Below are positions 9,920 through 18,523 of a stretch of 64,000 bases of DNA, one piece after another. The stretch comes from Cyclobacteriaceae bacterium (GTDB lineage Bacteria > Bacteroidota > Bacteroidia > Cytophagales > Cyclobacteriaceae). The stretch lies in NCBI GenBank assembly GCA_013141055.1, contig JABFRS010000002.1:310001-374000 (forward strand). Direction: 5' to 3'. Made by a program: the position numbers and the translations under genes. A model generated the notes under the pieces. The model had not been told where the DNA came from. It was given only the letters and a program-made list of their open reading frames with translations, and searched no databases. The first letter of the stretch is position 1; each line of letters starts with the position of its first letter.

Positions 9920-10798
9920 TTATAATCTAAACCCAACTCCAAACTGGAATCCCAGGTTGGTTAGCGAAGCGTGATCTATCGGATACCGGTAAGGCGCGTC
10001 GAATGAATTGGGATCTGAATAGATATACTTGTAGATATAGTTGAACTGTGTATAATACACCGTGTCAAAAACAGGCGGCACGATCTGATTGACACCATTA
10101 CGGGTATTGACAGTCAGCTTGCCTTTATCCGGTCTGAAGTCCAGGATGGTAAGATTAACTTCTCCAAAGAAACTCCACCGGGTGCCAACAGGTATAGCTA
10201 TTCCCAACGATGACTTCACCCCTACGGTAAACTGACCCGTCGCTTCAAGCTTTCTTTCATAGTGATTTTTCTCTTGCTGATTGCCTGTCAGCACTTCATC
10301 TGAAATAGTTTCAGTGTATCTTTTCGAGATGCCGCCGGTAGGGCCTACTTTATAATAAAACTCTACGCTCTTTACGGGTATGTAAAATACAATGGATGGT
10401 GTGAACAGCATCGCTTCGATACTATTGCTGGTAACAGTATTAGTCGTTCTGAATGTTCCGAAAGATTCATCGACTGTCCGGTTGTTGGCACTGATCTTTT
10501 TACCGTAAAGACCCTGCACATCCAGGTCGGCGCCAAGCGACAGCTTTCCTTCGGCTGACGGTTTACCGAAGCGTATGCTGTAACCCAGGTTTAATGTCAG
10601 ACCTGAGCCATAAGAATCATATACGTTTTCATAATTGTAAGAACCTGCTTGATAATTATAATTGTAGTTGGTTCCCGTTACTGTGGAAGCTACAGGGAAT
10701 CCATATCCAACTCCAAAGCGGATCGTTGATCGTCCCTGACCCATCGATGTGAATTGAATAAGAATCAATGCACAGAATATTAATGTGATCTTTTTCAT
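9920..10798 (-). CDS. Outer-membrane beta-barrel protein, paralogue A
   Basis: A 292-aa protein with a signal peptide (MKKITLIFCALILIQFTSMGQ), then alternating amphipathic strands such as STIRFGVGYGFPVAS and GLTLNLGYSIRFGKP. It ends in an aromatic residue-rich final strand (LGFQFGVGFRL), typical of outer-membrane barrels. It clearly resembles the neighbour at 10801-11685 in its N-terminal 'LRLGVGYGFP' strand, the 'VGPTGGISKRY' region and the 'IPVGTRWSFFGEVNLT' segment. Only 2 bases separate the two genes, so they are probably a tandem duplication read together. Function unknown. Confidence 0.7.
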   Translation of the reverse strand: MKKITLIFCALILIQFTSMGQGRSTIRFGVGYGFPVASTVTGTNYNYNYQAGSYNYENVYDSYGSGLTLNLGYSIRFGKPSAEGKLSLGADLDVQGLYGKKISANNRTVDESFGTFRTTNTVTSNSIEAMLFTPSIVFYIPVKSVEFYYKVGPTGGISKRYTETISDEVLTGNQQEKNHYERKLEATGQFTVGVKSSLGIAIPVGTRWSFFGEVNLTILDFRPDKGKLTVNTRNGVNQIVPPVFDTVYYTQFNYIYKYIYSDPNSFDAPYRYPIDHASLTNLGFQFGVGFRL

Positions 10799-10800
10799 GG

Positions 10801-11685
10801 CTACTCAGTTACTACTTTGCTTAATTTGAATGATACTCCTGCCTGCAAGGCTACGCTGCTCATGGAGCTTCGGCTTTCTCCTGTTATACTTGGTTTGGTT
10901 TGATCGATCGGCACCAATAAGTTTATGGTTGCCCCTTTTACAAAAACAGTCTCCCGCTGATACACTGTCAGTGATGACATGTTGCTGGACCCATTGACCG
11001 TAGATGCTGTGATCACCTTCTTGTCAGGAATAAAATTCAATGCGGTAAGACTTACCTCTCCGAAAATACTTATCCGCTGGCTCATGGGTATCATGATACC
11101 TATGGCAGAACGGAAACCTAATGAGAACTTGCCGGTGGTTTCTGATTTGGTTCCTGTAGAAGTCGTAGGATTGGAATTGTCGTAGGGCGTCTTGGTGCGA
11201 AACTGTTCATCATAGGTTGTGGAAGAAATACTTGCTACTACTCCCAGCTTTCCATAAACTTCAAACTTGCTGACCGGAACAAAAAACACAACTGACGGCG
11301 TTATATAAATAGCATTAGCATACGTGCTTCTCGGATTATCTTCATAGTAATTATACGGCAGCACACCATCGTTTACATTGTCTGCGTGATAGCCTATGTC
11401 GATCTTCTTGCCGAAGAGCGCCTGAAACTCAAGATCCAATCCAATGTTTGATTTAAATCGCTTTGTAAATCCTGCATTGACATTGAATCCCGCTCCGTAA
11501 GAGGTAAAGATCGCATCTCCATAGGATCCATTGAAACCGAAGACCGTGGTCGTTCCGACAAACGTTCTCGTCAATGGAAAACCATAACCCACCCCTAAGC
11601 GCAAAGAAGTCTCCTGTGCATGAAGAGAAATCTGAAAAGCGAATATCGATATGATAGAGAGTATAAAAGCTTTTTTCATATTCAA
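10801..11685 (-). CDS. Outer-membrane beta-barrel protein, paralogue B
   Basis: A 294-aa paralogue of the 9920-10798 product. It has the same plan: signal peptide ending ISLHAQ, first strand TSLRLGVGYGFPLTR, middle strand FEVYGKLGVVASIS, the conserved RISIFGEVSLTALNF, and a terminal barrel strand. The ATG at 11679 (MKKAFIL) is an equally possible start. Transcribed first, with paralogue A just downstream. No domain was recognised beyond a generic outer-membrane barrel. Confidence 0.7.
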   Translation of the reverse strand: MNMKKAFILSIISIFAFQISLHAQETSLRLGVGYGFPLTRTFVGTTTVFGFNGSYGDAIFTSYGAGFNVNAGFTKRFKSNIGLDLEFQALFGKKIDIGYHADNVNDGVLPYNYYEDNPRSTYANAIYITPSVVFFVPVSKFEVYGKLGVVASISSTTYDEQFRTKTPYDNSNPTTSTGTKSETTGKFSLGFRSAIGIMIPMSQRISIFGEVSLTALNFIPDKKVITASTVNGSSNMSSLTVYQRETVFVKGATINLLVPIDQTKPSITGESRSSMSSVALQAGVSFKLSKVVTE

Positions 11686-11802
11686 TGGTTAGCAATGAAT
11701 GATCTGATAAAGGTAAGTTGAAAGAATGAAAGAAGATTGTGTAATGATGAATAATCATCCGCGATTTTCACGACTACAATTCTTATGCCATCGGAACAAA
11801 CG

Positions 11803-13332
11803 TCACTTCAACGGGAATTCAAATCCGAAACGTACCGCAATCTGATCTTTATACGGTGACTGGTTATCCGGATTATATAAATTATAGAGCGCCTCGGTAG
11901 TGCCTCGCACACTTTTATAAACACGGAAGTCTTTTTTAATTCCTACAAAAGCACTCCATATCCACTGTCGCCTGAGGAAATGAACATTGGGTGCGGCCAG
12001 TCGCGACACATTTGCATAATCGTATTCAGGAACAAAGCGAAGACTAAAACCTTTCGGGAGATTATACTGAACGATGGCACGCGGACCATACATCCTCTGA
12101 TCACGCTGCTGACGATCAAAGGCAATCCGCTGTACCCATCCTGCACCGGCAGAGAATCGTGGAGATATCTTATAAAGTGCACCGATGCTGACGTCGCCTA
12201 CAAATGATCCTGTAGAGATGATCTGAAAATTAATGTGCGGAACAATACGTTCGATGAAAGGTTTGTCGTGAAGTGGGTTGGGTAATTTCTTTGGAAGCTC
12301 CGCCATGCTTTTAACATCGTCGTACTTTGTTTTAAGCTTTGCCATCTTGTCCATCGCCTGCTGCAGCACCGCCTCCTGACCGGCGAAGTGATTGGTGGCT
12401 TCCTTCATTGCTTCCTGCTTCACCATGTTAAGGGCAGCAGAATCCGGACGACCTTTGAGCTGTGATTTATACTTATCAACCTCTGCTGTTTTATCTTTTA
12501 TCTCCCCTGCTGCCTGCGATTTCATCACTTCATTCTCTGCAGTCTTGTCTAGGTTTTTTACTTCGCCGACGTTGCCATCTTTTATCTTGTTAAGATCTTC
12601 TCCATAACCTTTCGCCTGATTTGAAATCTTTGACAAGTCGGCGGCAGGATTGTTAATTCCCGGAAGACCGGAAGGATTCTTAGCTCCCGGAATGTTGGCA
12701 TTCCCCAACGAAGGATTATTAATGTTTACTCCTGGAATCTGCAAGCCCGGCAGTTGGGCAGATGAGCTCACATTCGGTATGGATCCATTCACCATGGGAA
12801 TGCTATAGCCGTTGATGGACTGAGAGAGTTTATTAACGGGGTCCTGCATCTGTGGCGGAAGCTCAATGGAACCAAGTCCTTTGGTTGCTTTTTGTTTTGC
12901 ACGATCCACCTTGCCATTTAACTCCGAGAGCTTTTGATTACGGGTCATATTAATGCTATCAAGCTTTGCGGTGAGCTTGGTCGTGGGTAGTTTGAGGGTA
13001 CGCAAACTATCAATGCGATGCTGAAGTGTACGACCCGCAGAGTCAAGATGATTGATGGGCTTGCGATATGAAAGCTGGATACTGTCGACGCTGGACTGGA
13101 AGTGCGAGCGAATGGAGTCAGCTTTATGGATGGCGGCACGTGAAGCGCTGTCGCCTGGAACTTTTATGTTTATGCTATCGAGTTTGTTATTTAATCTCTT
13201 GCTGGCCGAATCAATTTTTGTTGTTGGATCAGGGAGTTTGATGGTTGGGATACGGAGTGTGTCTTTCCCTTCCTGGGAGAAAGCGAGGTGAGAAAGAAAG
13301 AGAAGAAGGGCCAGGGAGAGGGAGAACTTCAC
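11803..13332 (-). CDS. Secreted coiled-coil protein with C-terminal beta-barrel region
   Basis: Unrecognised, about 509 aa from the GTG at 13332. That start is chosen because it gives a clean signal peptide (KFSLSLALLLFLSHLAFSQ), while the frame upstream reads through repeat DNA. The exported part opens with heptad-like repeats of the form LDSxxxKL. A Pro/Gly/Asn-rich stretch follows (IPGVNINNPSLGNANIPGAK), then a second charged coiled coil. The last ~130 residues are strand-rich (VSIGALYKISPRFSAGAGWVQR) and end FGFEFPLK, like an outer-membrane barrel. This suggests a periplasmic stalk anchored in the outer membrane. Function unknown. Confidence 0.6.
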   Translation of the reverse strand: MKFSLSLALLLFLSHLAFSQEGKDTLRIPTIKLPDPTTKIDSASKRLNNKLDSINIKVPGDSASRAAIHKADSIRSHFQSSVDSIQLSYRKPINHLDSAGRTLQHRIDSLRTLKLPTTKLTAKLDSINMTRNQKLSELNGKVDRAKQKATKGLGSIELPPQMQDPVNKLSQSINGYSIPMVNGSIPNVSSSAQLPGLQIPGVNINNPSLGNANIPGAKNPSGLPGINNPAADLSKISNQAKGYGEDLNKIKDGNVGEVKNLDKTAENEVMKSQAAGEIKDKTAEVDKYKSQLKGRPDSAALNMVKQEAMKEATNHFAGQEAVLQQAMDKMAKLKTKYDDVKSMAELPKKLPNPLHDKPFIERIVPHINFQIISTGSFVGDVSIGALYKISPRFSAGAGWVQRIAFDRQQRDQRMYGPRAIVQYNLPKGFSLRFVPEYDYANVSRLAAPNVHFLRRQWIWSAFVGIKKDFRVYKSVRGTTEALYNLYNPDNQSPYKDQIAVRFGFEFPLK

Positions 13333-13419
13333 GGAATTAAAGGTAAGGAATAGTGGGGATGGATTATCAATTGATGGTCCAGGGTTTTTAACAGTGGGAA
13401 TGGGATAATGGGATATTTT

Positions 13420-13935
13420 CGTAACCATTTCAAAGGTTTCAATTTGGGTGGGAAAACCATTGAAACGGTTATCGATGTTTTGCGGACTAATCAATACCCA
13501 CGGTTAAAACCGTGGGCTGTATCATCGGAACATCTCACGCATATTGCAATGATGGTTATTTCATATTGTTGCATACCTACGGCACGCCGATGCAAACTAC
13601 GATGCTTTGCTACAAAGATTTGGTCCCTACAGGACCTTAACTACCCACACACAATAAGAGATGTCACGATCGTTATCATATAACCAACGCGGCATGTAGG
13701 TATTGGTCCCAGCGGGACTTAATCTTTGTAGAAATGGTATGATTAGGGGGCCGGCGTGCCGTAGGTACGCAACATTTTCATATTGCCACGGATGATTTGG
13801 ATAGCCAATAAAAACAGCCCACGGTTTTAACCGTGGGGTTGAAAATTGATGTCAACATTGGTAACCATTTCAATGGTTTTTCACCTCCAATTAATTTGAA
13901 ACCATAAAATGGTTGAGGTGAAATGATCCGATTAT
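13420..13935. repeat. Composite ~515-bp palindromic repeat element
   Basis: Two arms that are imperfect reverse complements. The left arm (13420-13530) contains AACCATTTCAAAGGTT and CCCACGGTTAAAACCGTGGG (13497-13516). The right arm (13800-13935) carries CCCACGGTTTTAACCGTGGG (13818-13837) and AACCATTTCAATGGTT. Inner parts also pair: CCTACGGCACGCCG near 13570 with CGGCGTGCCGTAGG near 13755, and GGTCC...GGACC either side of the centre. No gene. A shorter relative lies at 45246-45382. Confidence 0.7.
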
Positions 13936-13978
13936 TTCATTTTTTATCCGCGGATCCGTAATTCCTCTTCTATTCTCC

Positions 13979-14470
13979 TCACCCTCCCAAATCCTTCTTC
14001 ATCTCCTTCATCCTCGACCCTGCCGAACTTCCCCAATAGTATGCTGCGATCGCAAGAACAATATCACGCACCGCCGCGCGACTCTCAATAAATATCTCAC
14101 GCATGTCGAGCGGGATCGTGCCCATCGTCGAGATCACCACCGTATACACAAAGCATACGAGTATCACAATTCCGAAGACGGTCATGAACCAGTCTATGTG
14201 ACCCGCCGCCGCAACGAATTCCTTTTCCCGCGTCCTGGCATTCGCCACATCCGTGAGTCGCTTGTCAAGCTCTTCAAGATTGAGCTTATAGATTTCCATA
14301 AACTGCTTCTTGTCATCTTCCGTGAGCTTGCTGTTGTTTCCCAGCACAACATCTTTCAATCGCTCGAGCGTGCGGATGCCCGGTATCATGTCTCCTATTC
14401 CCTGGAGCAGGTGGTCAAGTCCTTTGCCTGAAAGAAATTTTCCTATGTCCGTTTCTTTTAGTGGTTTCAT
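13979..14470 (-). CDS. Holin-like phage-type membrane protein
   Basis: A 163-aa protein. The N-terminal amphipathic segment GLDHLLQGIGDMIPGI is followed by a charged helix (EEIYKLNLEELDKRLTDVANAR-like). A hydrophobic helix (WFMTVFGIVILVCFVYTVVI, about 95-115) and a second weaker one (VRDIVLAIAAYYWGSSAG) come next, then a basic tail. This order resembles the 'holin of 3TMs' family of phages and gene-transfer agents. It is the last gene of a four-gene set, 40 bases after an amidase gene, so a lysis role is plausible. The family call is from memory of the pattern. Confidence 0.55.
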   Translation of the reverse strand: MKPLKETDIGKFLSGKGLDHLLQGIGDMIPGIRTLERLKDVVLGNNSKLTEDDKKQFMEIYKLNLEELDKRLTDVANARTREKEFVAAAGHIDWFMTVFGIVILVCFVYTVVISTMGTIPLDMREIFIESRAAVRDIVLAIAAYYWGSSAGSRMKEMKKDLGG

Positions 14471-14510
14471 AATTTTTCAATTTGATGGTGATTGAATCTC
14501 CTGTCGGATC

Positions 14511-15146
14511 TTATATCGGCTTGGTGTGCTCGGTATAGCTGATGGACAGGAACAGTATCTCGGCGATCTTAGCGCGACCTGCATCGCTCAACAGGAACTC
14601 TGCTTCCCTGCGGTTGTCGAAGAACAGGTTTTCAATGAGGATCGCAGGACAATTGGTTTTCCTCAGCACATAAAAATCTTCTTCTTTATCTGCGTCACCA
14701 TCGGTACGGTCCTGACGGAATTTGAACTGGTCAAAATAATCCGTATAGAAGTCAGCAAAGATATCAGCGATGATATCGCTTTTGGTTTGTCCCTTCGACG
14801 TGTAGATGGAGACTCCCGAACCTTTACCATGCTTTCCTTCCGGCATCGCATCACTATGGATGGAGAGATAGATGCAGCGCTGATCAGTTGATGCCTGGAT
14901 CTTGTTGGCTGTTGAAACTCTTTTACTGAGGGGCGTGTCTTTTACAGCATCATATACCAGTTCATAATCAAACTTACATTGCGTCAACGATTCAATCAGA
15001 AGGTCCATGATCGCGCGGTTGTTGACACCTTCATAGAACGTGAGACCATCGTCAAACACGTGCATCTTTGCGGGCGATGTTGTGTACAGTCCCTCTTTGG
15101 TCATGCCTCCGTGGCCGGCATCCAGTAGCCATTTATAAGTGCTCAT
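14511..15146 (-). CDS. N-acetylmuramoyl-L-alanine amidase (Amidase_3 type)
   Basis: Zinc amidase that cuts the bond between MurNAc and the stem peptide of peptidoglycan; 211 aa. All expected site residues are visible: DAGHGG (first Zn His), FYEGVNNRAI (Zn Glu), YLSIHSDAMP (second Zn His) and PAILIENLFFDN (catalytic Glu). No signal peptide or cell-wall-binding domain is present, so the enzyme stays cytoplasmic unless released. Together with the adjacent holin-like gene this resembles a phage endolysin pair. Confidence 0.85.
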   Translation of the reverse strand: MSTYKWLLDAGHGGMTKEGLYTTSPAKMHVFDDGLTFYEGVNNRAIMDLLIESLTQCKFDYELVYDAVKDTPLSKRVSTANKIQASTDQRCIYLSIHSDAMPEGKHGKGSGVSIYTSKGQTKSDIIADIFADFYTDYFDQFKFRQDRTDGDADKEEDFYVLRKTNCPAILIENLFFDNRREAEFLLSDAGRAKIAEILFLSISYTEHTKPI

Positions 15147-15152
15147 GTTGAT

Positions 15153-15788
15153 TTATCTTTTTTGGTGATAATGTTTATTTGAGAATCGTGCTGACTTTGA
15201 AAAGTAGACGGGTGCATAGTTTGTCTGCTCCTCCTGCCCCACTACTTTCTCCGCGGTCTGTTGATTGCCGGGATGGTCGAATGCCGTGACGGTAATGATG
15301 GTGCCTGGCAACGATCTGTTTTGCTTGCGCACAGAATATCTCCATAATTGAGAAGGCGCATTATCTTTCACGGCATCTCCATGCTCAAGCTCGCGGCCAT
15401 TGCCGGTGGTGATGCTCACGACTACACGCGCTACCCTGAAGTCATCGATTGCCCGGATAGAGATAAGATCATGAATCAAACCGCTATAGAAACGGGTGTC
15501 GATGCCCCGCACCTGAGGCGCAGTGAGTGCATCACACATCGCCACCTTATAAGCAGTGGTCTTCTTTCTAGTGATGCCTGTTTCATAGAGCGCTCTCCGA
15601 TCGTCTTTCGCGATTTGCATTTGGGCATAGCGGATTGCATTGGTAAACCGATCACGATTTGCCTGCTGTGATGCAGCAAAAGGTTTCTTACCACTTGACT
15701 TCGGATGATTTGTACTTAATAAATGTGAGATTCTCATGAGTGCATTGAGTATCCATGGAAGCTGTTGACTATCGATTGATCCTTTCAT
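15153..15788 (-). CDS. Unknown protein, paralogue 1 of the lysis-like cassette
   Basis: Unrecognised, 211 aa, no signal peptide. From about residue 70 it aligns with the next gene (15890-16444): YETGITRKKTTAYKVA with YSSGVKGKMRSAFVVA, LTAPQVRG with LNAPRVGP, DDFRVARVVVSI with DDFMVTSVTVII, and SLPGTIITVTAFDHPGN with SLPGTKITAIAFDRAGN. The C-terminal half looks like an immunoglobulin-like beta sandwich, as in many phage-associated proteins. Only 6 bases from the amidase start, so probably co-transcribed. Confidence 0.6.
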   Translation of the reverse strand: MKGSIDSQQLPWILNALMRISHLLSTNHPKSSGKKPFAASQQANRDRFTNAIRYAQMQIAKDDRRALYETGITRKKTTAYKVAMCDALTAPQVRGIDTRFYSGLIHDLISIRAIDDFRVARVVVSITTGNGRELEHGDAVKDNAPSQLWRYSVRKQNRSLPGTIITVTAFDHPGNQQTAEKVVGQEEQTNYAPVYFSKSARFSNKHYHQKR

Positions 15789-15889
15789 AAGATTTTTATT
15801 TGTGTGGAAAGAGATTTTAAGAAGTCCCTCCCTTGTGAGAGGGACTTCTGTTCACTATACTGGCTTGGTCAACAAGTCAGCGATAACCG

Positions 15890-16444
15890 TTACAACACTT
15901 TTTCAAACTCTGTGCTGTTGCCGGCGCGATCGAAGGCGATGGCAGTGATCTTTGTTCCAGGCAGTGATGGATTGGCTACCGTAGCCTCGTAAGTCCACAT
16001 GAAAATTTTCTGCAGATTCTGTACAGCTTCACCCTGCTCGAGCTCATTGCCGGCGGCGTCCGTGATGATGACCGTCACGCTGGTGACCATGAAGTCATCC
16101 TTGGCTTTGACGACGATGGCATCTTCAACGGCACCTTTGTATTTGCTGGTGTAGATAGGACCCACACGCGGTGCATTGAGGTAGTCGCTTACTGCAACGA
16201 CGAAGGCACTGCGCATTTTTCCTTTGACACCAGAGGAGTAGATCTCCTTTGATTCATCGGTGAGGTTGCTGGCATAGATGGTCGCTTCCTGGAATTTCTC
16301 CTGGTTCGTTGCTGCTAAACCGACGGCTTTGGCGGCTTTGCGTTTGGGACGGTTCTTAAAAATCAGTCGGCCGTTTACTTTTCGCGCGGAGACGCTTTCG
16401 CCGAACACACCACCCAATTCGGTTTGATCTTTCAGTGTACTCAT
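15890..16444 (-). CDS. Unknown protein, paralogue 2 of the lysis-like cassette
   Basis: Unrecognised, 184 aa, a paralogue of the 15153-15788 product. The N-terminus is basic (FKNRPKRKAAKAVGLAA). The rest shares the block 'YLNAPRVGPIYTSKYKGAVEDAIVVKAKDDF' with its sister, in slightly different wording, followed by a predicted all-beta region ending SLPGTKITAIAFDRAGN. It is the first intact gene of the cassette on the minus strand. Tandem duplication of a structural or accessory protein is likely. No function is proposed. Confidence 0.6.
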   Translation of the reverse strand: MSTLKDQTELGGVFGESVSARKVNGRLIFKNRPKRKAAKAVGLAATNQEKFQEATIYASNLTDESKEIYSSGVKGKMRSAFVVAVSDYLNAPRVGPIYTSKYKGAVEDAIVVKAKDDFMVTSVTVIITDAAGNELEQGEAVQNLQKIFMWTYEATVANPSLPGTKITAIAFDRAGNSTEFEKVL

Positions 16445-16463
16445 AACAATTTTTTGTTTGGTC

Positions 16464-16637
16464 TCACACGATACTCATGAGATCTGCTGATGATGATGCA
16501 ACTGTGCCGGTGATATCTCCAGGATAGCTAGCATACCTGAGAGGCGCGCCAACGGCAAACATGAAATCAGCATCAACGATCTGTGAGTTCGTGCTTGGGT
16601 CAAATATGAAATGGTGGTGGAGGGCGATTGTAACGAA
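16464..16637 (-). pseudogene. C-terminal fragment of an unrecognised gene
   Basis: Minus-strand frame reading HHHFIFDPSTNSQIVDADFM and then FAVGAPLRYASYPGDITG, ending in TGA at 16464-16466, 19 bases before the next gene's start. It looks like real protein but has no suitable start: a TAA appears where the frame enters the 10-bp repeat array. Probably a gene whose 5' part was lost or replaced by the array. Confidence 0.35.
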
Positions 16638-16830
16638 CTGTTACAAACTGTTAAGAACTGTTACGAAACTACACGAATACTCACGATCTGTTAGAAACTG
16701 TAAGGAACTGTTAGAAACTGTTACGATCTGTTAGAAACTGTTAGGAACTGTTAGGAACTGTTAGAAACTGTTAGAAACTGTTAGAAACTGTTAGAAACTG
16801 TAAGGAACTGTTAAGAACTGTTAGGAAACT
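16637..16830. repeat. 10-bp tandem array (consensus ACTGTTAGAA)
   Basis: About 19-20 degenerate copies of ACTGTTAGAA / ACTGTTAGGA / ACTGTTACGA in direct orientation. The period matches one helical turn, so the AA steps are in phase. There are no spacers, so this is not a CRISPR array. No gene lies inside. Confidence 0.75.
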
Positions 16831-16918
16831 GATCGCCTCGTCCGGAAGCGGGCAACAAACGCCCCAAAAACAGATAGTTTTTTAGTACCATCACCGTAGC
16901 TATAAAACCCTGTCCCTG

Positions 16919-16977
16919 CCATATAGCCTTTTAGTGCTATCAGGCCACGCCATATAGCCTTTTTTAGTGCTATATGG
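16919..16977. repeat. Pair of CCATATAGC hairpins
   Basis: CCATATAGC-CTTTTTTAGT-GCTATATGG (16950-16977) is a perfect 9-bp stem. A weaker version, CCATATAGC-CTTTTAGT-GCTAT, precedes it at 16919-16940. A similar stem occurs at 45086-45107. The stretch 16978-17160 shows nothing identifiable. Confidence 0.55.
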
Positions 16978-17179
16978 TTCCGTTTTAGGCTTATAGACCT
17001 GGATTAAACTGGAGACCAAACCAGACGTTCCCCAAAAAACCACCAAACCAACTTAAAAACGCTATTTTTAACTCCTTACCTCCAAATCCACATCTCCTTT
17101 TCTTTGTTTTTAGCCCAATTTTAGGGTTTTAAGAGGTATTTCAGCTACGTTCTTCGGACCTTACTCGTACTTTTCAGCT

Positions 17180-17432
17180 ACCATTGCATGCATTCTCTGA
17201 TGTTTCTCTGATCGCTCTCTGATGATTCTCGGATAAAAACGCTGCTTTCTCTGATGATTCTCTGATTCACCTCGGATCGCTCCCGGATTCTTCTCTGATG
17301 TTTCTCTGATCCATCCCGGATCATTGCCCTTCGACTCTCCTATTCCTCTCTGATCCTTGCCGATGCTTACCCGGATTCTATTCGGAGTCAAGCCGGATTC
17401 TATTCAGACTCTATCCGGTCTCTATTCAGATT
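17180..17432. repeat. 11-bp degenerate array (consensus TCTCTGATGNT)
   Basis: Roughly twenty drifting copies of TCTCTGATGNT / CCCGGATNN, becoming CGGATTCTATT towards the right. On the minus strand it reads as an IREKSEKHQR-like peptide, which I treat as an artefact of the repeat. It is adjacent to, but different from, the 10-bp array at 16637-16830. Confidence 0.65.
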
Positions 17433-17561
17433 GTTGGCCTATTGCATGTTGATTGATGTAGAAATCGAAGGGACAAAAATTTTTTCATTGCGTCCTGTTG
17501 AATGATTTCAAAAAAACTGTTAAATTTTCTTAGTGGAAATTTCATAAACGATTGATCTCTT

Positions 17562-18149
17562 ATGAAGAACGAAGATGAATTCAAGGTGAAGGCTTACACG
17601 ATGCAGCAACTTGCGGACTGTTATCATACTTCCATGTGGACATTAAGGAGATGGCTCAAGCCTATACAGTCGGACATAGGAAAACGAGTGGGGCATTTCT
17701 ATACACCGAAGCAGGTGCAAAAAATTATAGATCACTTGGGAGCGCCGTTCCTTGCGATCGCGGCATTCTTCGGAAGCATAACGAGTGCGTTTGGTCGCAG
17801 ATCAGATGCAAGTTCAACATACACTGCTGAAAATATGGAGATAGATGATCATGAAGATTTAGTGGATACAGATCTTTCTGATTCATCATGGCCAGGCTTA
17901 GCGACCTATCTATCCTCTGGCTTGCTGATGTACATTGCGTTTGGAATTTTCAGACGTCGCAGACAAGTGTCAATGATGACGAACAACAAAACCACTGGCA
18001 TCGCAGCATTGAGCATGGATGAAGTCAGCGAGGCAAGAATTTATCGTCGCGCGATCTTCATTATACAAGTATGCATTGCATCAGCGCTGGCCTGCGGCTG
18101 GGCGGTGTATGCGGGATATCATTTGGGAAGGTTGATATTGAGTTATTAG
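17562..18149 (+). CDS. HTH protein with membrane segments
   Basis: A 195-aa protein, not recognised as a whole. Residues 10-55 (YTMQQLADCYHTSMWTLRRW... FYTPKQVQKIIDHLG) look like a MerR/excisionase-type winged HTH: 'QLADCYHTSMWTLRRWL' is the recognition part and 'GHFYTPKQVQKII' the wing and next helix. An acidic linker follows, then two or three hydrophobic stretches (ATYLSSGLLMYIAFGIF about 115-131, IFIIQVCIASALACGWAVYAGYHLG about 165-190). A DNA-binding domain tied to the membrane would be unusual. ATG 17562 directly precedes the HTH. Confidence 0.55.
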   Translation: MKNEDEFKVKAYTMQQLADCYHTSMWTLRRWLKPIQSDIGKRVGHFYTPKQVQKIIDHLGAPFLAIAAFFGSITSAFGRRSDASSTYTAENMEIDDHEDLVDTDLSDSSWPGLATYLSSGLLMYIAFGIFRRRRQVSMMTNNKTTGIAALSMDEVSEARIYRRAIFIIQVCIASALACGWAVYAGYHLGRLILSY

Positions 18150-18523
18150 TACACCGTACTTCCGGCGCGAGGGCGCGCATCTGCTTCATAGCGCGTGCCG
18201 TAGCAAACTATATCAAGTATCCTTGGCGCGACGGCTTCGCCGCGTGCCGCTTAATCGTTAACAAGAATCCATAATACCATTTCAGTTTAAATGAAGAAAT
18301 ATGGTATTTAGTTTAAAAAATCCAGATCCATTTATCAACACTTTCTCTATCGGATTGAGAGTACCCTCCATTAAACTTTTCTTACTTTTCTTTTGCTCGC
18401 CACTCTAACCCCGCGCCATTCGTGGACGCCCACCCGCCACGGCTGTCGGGAAACATTCACGGTTTATGTTATAGATTATGTTTCAGTCACTCTCAACCTA
18501 TACAGAGCACAGTACATTGGAGA

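Noticed and set aside
12392-12607. Plus-strand ORF opposite the coiled-coil protein
   Set aside because: Typical antisense of Lys/Glu/Ala heptads; no start signal.
13408-13683. 91-codon plus-strand ORF
   Set aside because: Lies inside the composite palindrome and reads through its stems.
16637-16830. CRISPR array
   Set aside because: Units are 10 bp with no spacers and no cas genes.
17161-17391. 76-codon minus-strand ORF
   Set aside because: Its peptide (IREKSEKHQR-like) is just the 11-bp array translated.
16637-17432. Replication origin iterons
   Set aside because: Repeat units are short and drifting, no DnaA-box cluster or replication gene is near.
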